This document shows, piece after piece, positions 62,122-64,000 of a DNA stretch of 64,000 bases. Numbering within the stretch: position 1 is the first letter of the stretch; the number at the start of each line of letters is the position of its first letter. The notes below the pieces were generated by a model, which made no database searches, had not been told where the DNA came from, and saw nothing but the letters and a program-made list of their open reading frames with translations. This DNA comes from Paludibacter sp. (lineage in GTDB: Bacteria; Bacteroidota; Bacteroidia; Bacteroidales; Paludibacteraceae): NCBI RefSeq assembly GCF_009712605.1, contig NZ_WASO01000015.1, positions 248,001 to 312,000 of the forward strand, read 5' to 3'. The position numbers and the translations under genes were made by a program.

Positions 62122-64000
62122 ATGAAATACATACAAATAAGATTCATTTTATGTGTGATGCTGGCTTTTACTTCTGTTGGTTTTGTAGAAGCACAGACAT
62201 CAACACATAATGAAACTGATTCTTTGAATGGCGCAAAAAACTCATTGGTACAAGTGGCTTATCGTAAAGTGCTGCAGAGTGATTTGTTGGGAGGAGTTTC
62301 TGTAGTAAACTTCGAAGACTTGATGAAGAAAAACTATAATACATATAGTTTGGATAACATGCAAGGCTACGTTGGAGGTTGGAATGGAAATTCTTTATGG
62401 GGAATGGATAGCTACTTGGTATTAATTGATGGAGTTCCTCGTGATGCAAATAATGTTGATCCTACAGAGATTGATCAGATAACTTTCCTGAAAGGAGCTT
62501 CTGCGGTTGTTCTTTATGGTAGTCGTGCGGCTAAAGGTGCCGTATTAATAACCACCAAAAGGGGAACTTCTGGAGGTAATGTTATTAACGTGCGTGCAAA
62601 TACCGGTTTTTTTGTCTCTAAAAGTTATCCGAAATATTTAGGCTCAGCCGAGTATATGACGTTGTATAATGAGGCTCGGGCTAACGATGGTCTGTCACCT
62701 TTATACAGTGCTCAGGATATATATAATTATGGTAGCGGAAGCAATCCCTATCGTTACCCGAATGTGGATTTCTATTCTTCCGACTATTTGAAAAAAGCGT
62801 ATAACCGTTCCGAAGCAATAGCGGAAATTTCAGGGGGTAACAATCGCGCTCGTTACTATACCAATATCGGTTATTATAGCCAGGGCGATTTGTTTAAGTT
62901 TGGTCAAGCGAAGGATAACAATACAAACCGTTTGAATGTTCGGGGAAATATTGACTTTGACATAAACGACTTTATTAAGACCTACGTAAACGCCAATGCA
63001 ACTTTTTATAACACCCGTAGTGCGAAAGGTGATTATTGGAATTCTGCCGCAACTTTACGTCCGAATCGTTTGAGTCCTTTGGTTCCTTTGAGCTATCTTG
63101 ATAAAAACGATGCGACTGACTGGACGATGATTAACAATAGTGCAAATATCATCAATGGTAGCTATTTTCTCGGAGGTACACAGGCCGATATGACCAATGT
63201 ATTTGCAGATACCTATGCAGCTGGTTATAAGAAGTGGACAAGTCGTCAGTTCCAATTCGATACCGGATTGGATATCGATTTGAGAAGAACGTTGAAGGGT
63301 TTGTCATTCAAAGGAATGTTTGCTGTTGACTATGCAACCGCTTATACCCTTTCTTATGATAACACTTATGCGATCTATGCACCTACTTGGGCTAATTATA
63401 ATGGAGCTGATGTGATTAATTCGTTGACAAAATACAACAAGGATCAGCAGTCAGGTAATCAGAATGTTAGTGGTTCTACGGATAAGCAGACACTTGCTTT
63501 TTCTGCTCAGTTCGATTATAAGACAACAATTAATAACGTACATAATATTGCAGCTACATTAGTTGCTGCCGGTTTTCAACAAACACAATCAGGAACCTAT
63601 CATAAAACTTCGAATGCAAATCTGGGTATACAGTTGACTTATGATTACATGAAGAAGTATTATGTTGATTTTGGTGTTGCGGGTGTTCATTCGGCAAAAC
63701 TTCCAAGCAATAATCGCGAGGCTCTTTCTCCCTCACTGACGTTAGGTTGGAAATTGAATAAAGAGGGCTTCTTGGCTAAATCTTCTGTTGTTGACGATTT
63801 GACATTAAGTGCTTCGGGAAGTATCTTGAATACGGATTTGGATATTAGTGACTATTACATGTATGCTTCCAACATTACACAAGCCAATGGCGCTTGGTGG
63901 GGCTGGTACGATGGCGCTTCGGAACAATCCACCAATGTGCTTCGAGGAGCCAATCCTGACTTGACATACGTTAAAAGAAAGGAGTTGTCGGTGAATGCTA
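62122..64000 (+). CDS. second SusC-like TonB-dependent receptor, lacking the N-terminal regulatory-like domain (gene runs past the window)
   Basis: The frame is open from ATG 62122 to the end of the window, giving 626 visible residues. A signal peptide (MKYIQIRFILCVMLAFTSVG, cleavage near VEAQ) is followed almost directly by a plug-like region: VAYRKVLQSDLLGGVSVVNFEDL (in place of the usual TonB-box region), VLIDGVPRDANNVDPTEIDQITFLKGASAVVLYGSRAAKGAVLITTKRG, then SusC-type barrel strands. The carboxypeptidase-like domain present in the receptor at 56971-60126 is absent. It follows the SusD gene by 40 bases, so the locus order is SusC-SusD-SusC-like; a second SusD gene may follow beyond the window. 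Confidence 0.88.
   Translation, partial: MKYIQIRFILCVMLAFTSVGFVEAQTSTHNETDSLNGAKNSLVQVAYRKVLQSDLLGGVSVVNFEDLMKKNYNTYSLDNMQGYVGGWNGNSLWGMDSYLVLIDGVPRDANNVDPTEIDQITFLKGASAVVLYGSRAAKGAVLITTKRGTSGGNVINVRANTGFFVSKSYPKYLGSAEYMTLYNEARANDGLSPLYSAQDIYNYGSGSNPYRYPNVDFYSSDYLKKAYNRSEAIAEISGGNNRARYYTNIGYYSQGDLFKFGQAKDNNTNRLNVRGNIDFDINDFIKTYVNANATFYNTRSAKGDYWNSAATLRPNRLSPLVPLSYLDKNDATDWTMINNSANIINGSYFLGGTQADMTNVFADTYAAGYKKWTSRQFQFDTGLDIDLRRTLKGLSFKGMFAVDYATAYTLSYDNTYAIYAPTWANYNGADVINSLTKYNKDQQSGNQNVSGSTDKQTLAFSAQFDYKTTINNVHNIAATLVAAGFQQTQSGTYHKTSNANLGIQLTYDYMKKYYVDFGVAGVHSAKLPSNNREALSPSLTLGWKLNKEGFLAKSSVVDDLTLSASGSILNTDLDISDYYMYASNITQANGAWWGWYDGASEQSTNVLRGANPDLTYVKRKELSVNA

Noticed and set aside
1-64000. 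tRNA, rRNA, CRISPR array, prophage or replication origin
   Set aside because: I looked for cloverleaf-like stretches, regularly spaced repeats, phage structural genes and DnaA-box clusters by eye and saw none; a covariance-model or CRISPR search would be needed to be certain.

Overview
The window looks like the chromosome of a polysaccharide-degrading member of the Bacteroidota, most likely order Bacteroidales. The evidence is a SusC/SusD pair, many secreted glycoside hydrolases, promoters of the Bacteroidota type (TTG or TTTG, 19-20 bases, then TAnnTTTG), almost no Shine-Dalgarno sequences, and a bacteroidal housekeeping set (pepT-gcvT, lptF/G-like with ribBA, radA-tag, DUF4924). Genus cannot be fixed from sequence reading alone; a Paludibacter- or Dysgonomonas-like relative is a guess.

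Region 1 (1-35675, all forward strand) is a dense carbohydrate-utilisation cluster: two GH42 and three GH2 enzymes (beta-galactosidase type), two GH31 (one with a PA14 insert, as in xyloglucan alpha-xylosidases), two GH3 (one a very long beta-xylosidase-like protein with CBM6-like and Ig-like modules), two GH29 alpha-L-fucosidases, two tandem secreted esterases, a RhaM-type mutarotase, a secreted metallo-beta-lactamase-fold protein, two DUF1349 paralogues, a DUF5916 outer-membrane protein and a beta-propeller-like protein. Nearly all have signal peptides and most are only a few to about 100 bases apart, so they probably form a few long transcripts. Together they could strip fucose, galactose, xylose, glucose and acetyl groups; fucosylated, acetylated xyloglucan is the best single guess. 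No endo-glucanase, sensor/regulator or SusCD pair is seen in this block, so those must lie upstream or elsewhere.

Region 2 (34400-38340) is repeat-rich: an array of short dissimilar hairpins, a REP-associated transposase (RAYT) gene interrupted by one in-frame TGA and flanked by exact inverted 29-base REP-like palindromes, half-REPs flanking a small lipoprotein gene, a perfect 30-base palindrome, and a zinc-ribbon protein of unknown role.

Region 3 (38338-56241) is housekeeping: valS and an inositol-monophosphatase-family gene, an interspersed-repeat-like non-coding stretch, an OmpA-family lipoprotein, efp, radC (with an apparent frameshift), an ECF-type sigma factor with a small companion gene, pepT, gcvT, ferredoxin, GtrA, an S4 protein, DUF4924, a HEPN-like protein, tag, radA, an LptF/LptG-family permease and ribBA. 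Several well-formed promoters and terminators separate these units.

Region 4 (56315-64000) begins a second glycan-uptake locus: a roughly 650-base leader, SusC, SusD, and a second SusC-like receptor without the usual N-terminal carboxypeptidase-like domain, which runs off the window.
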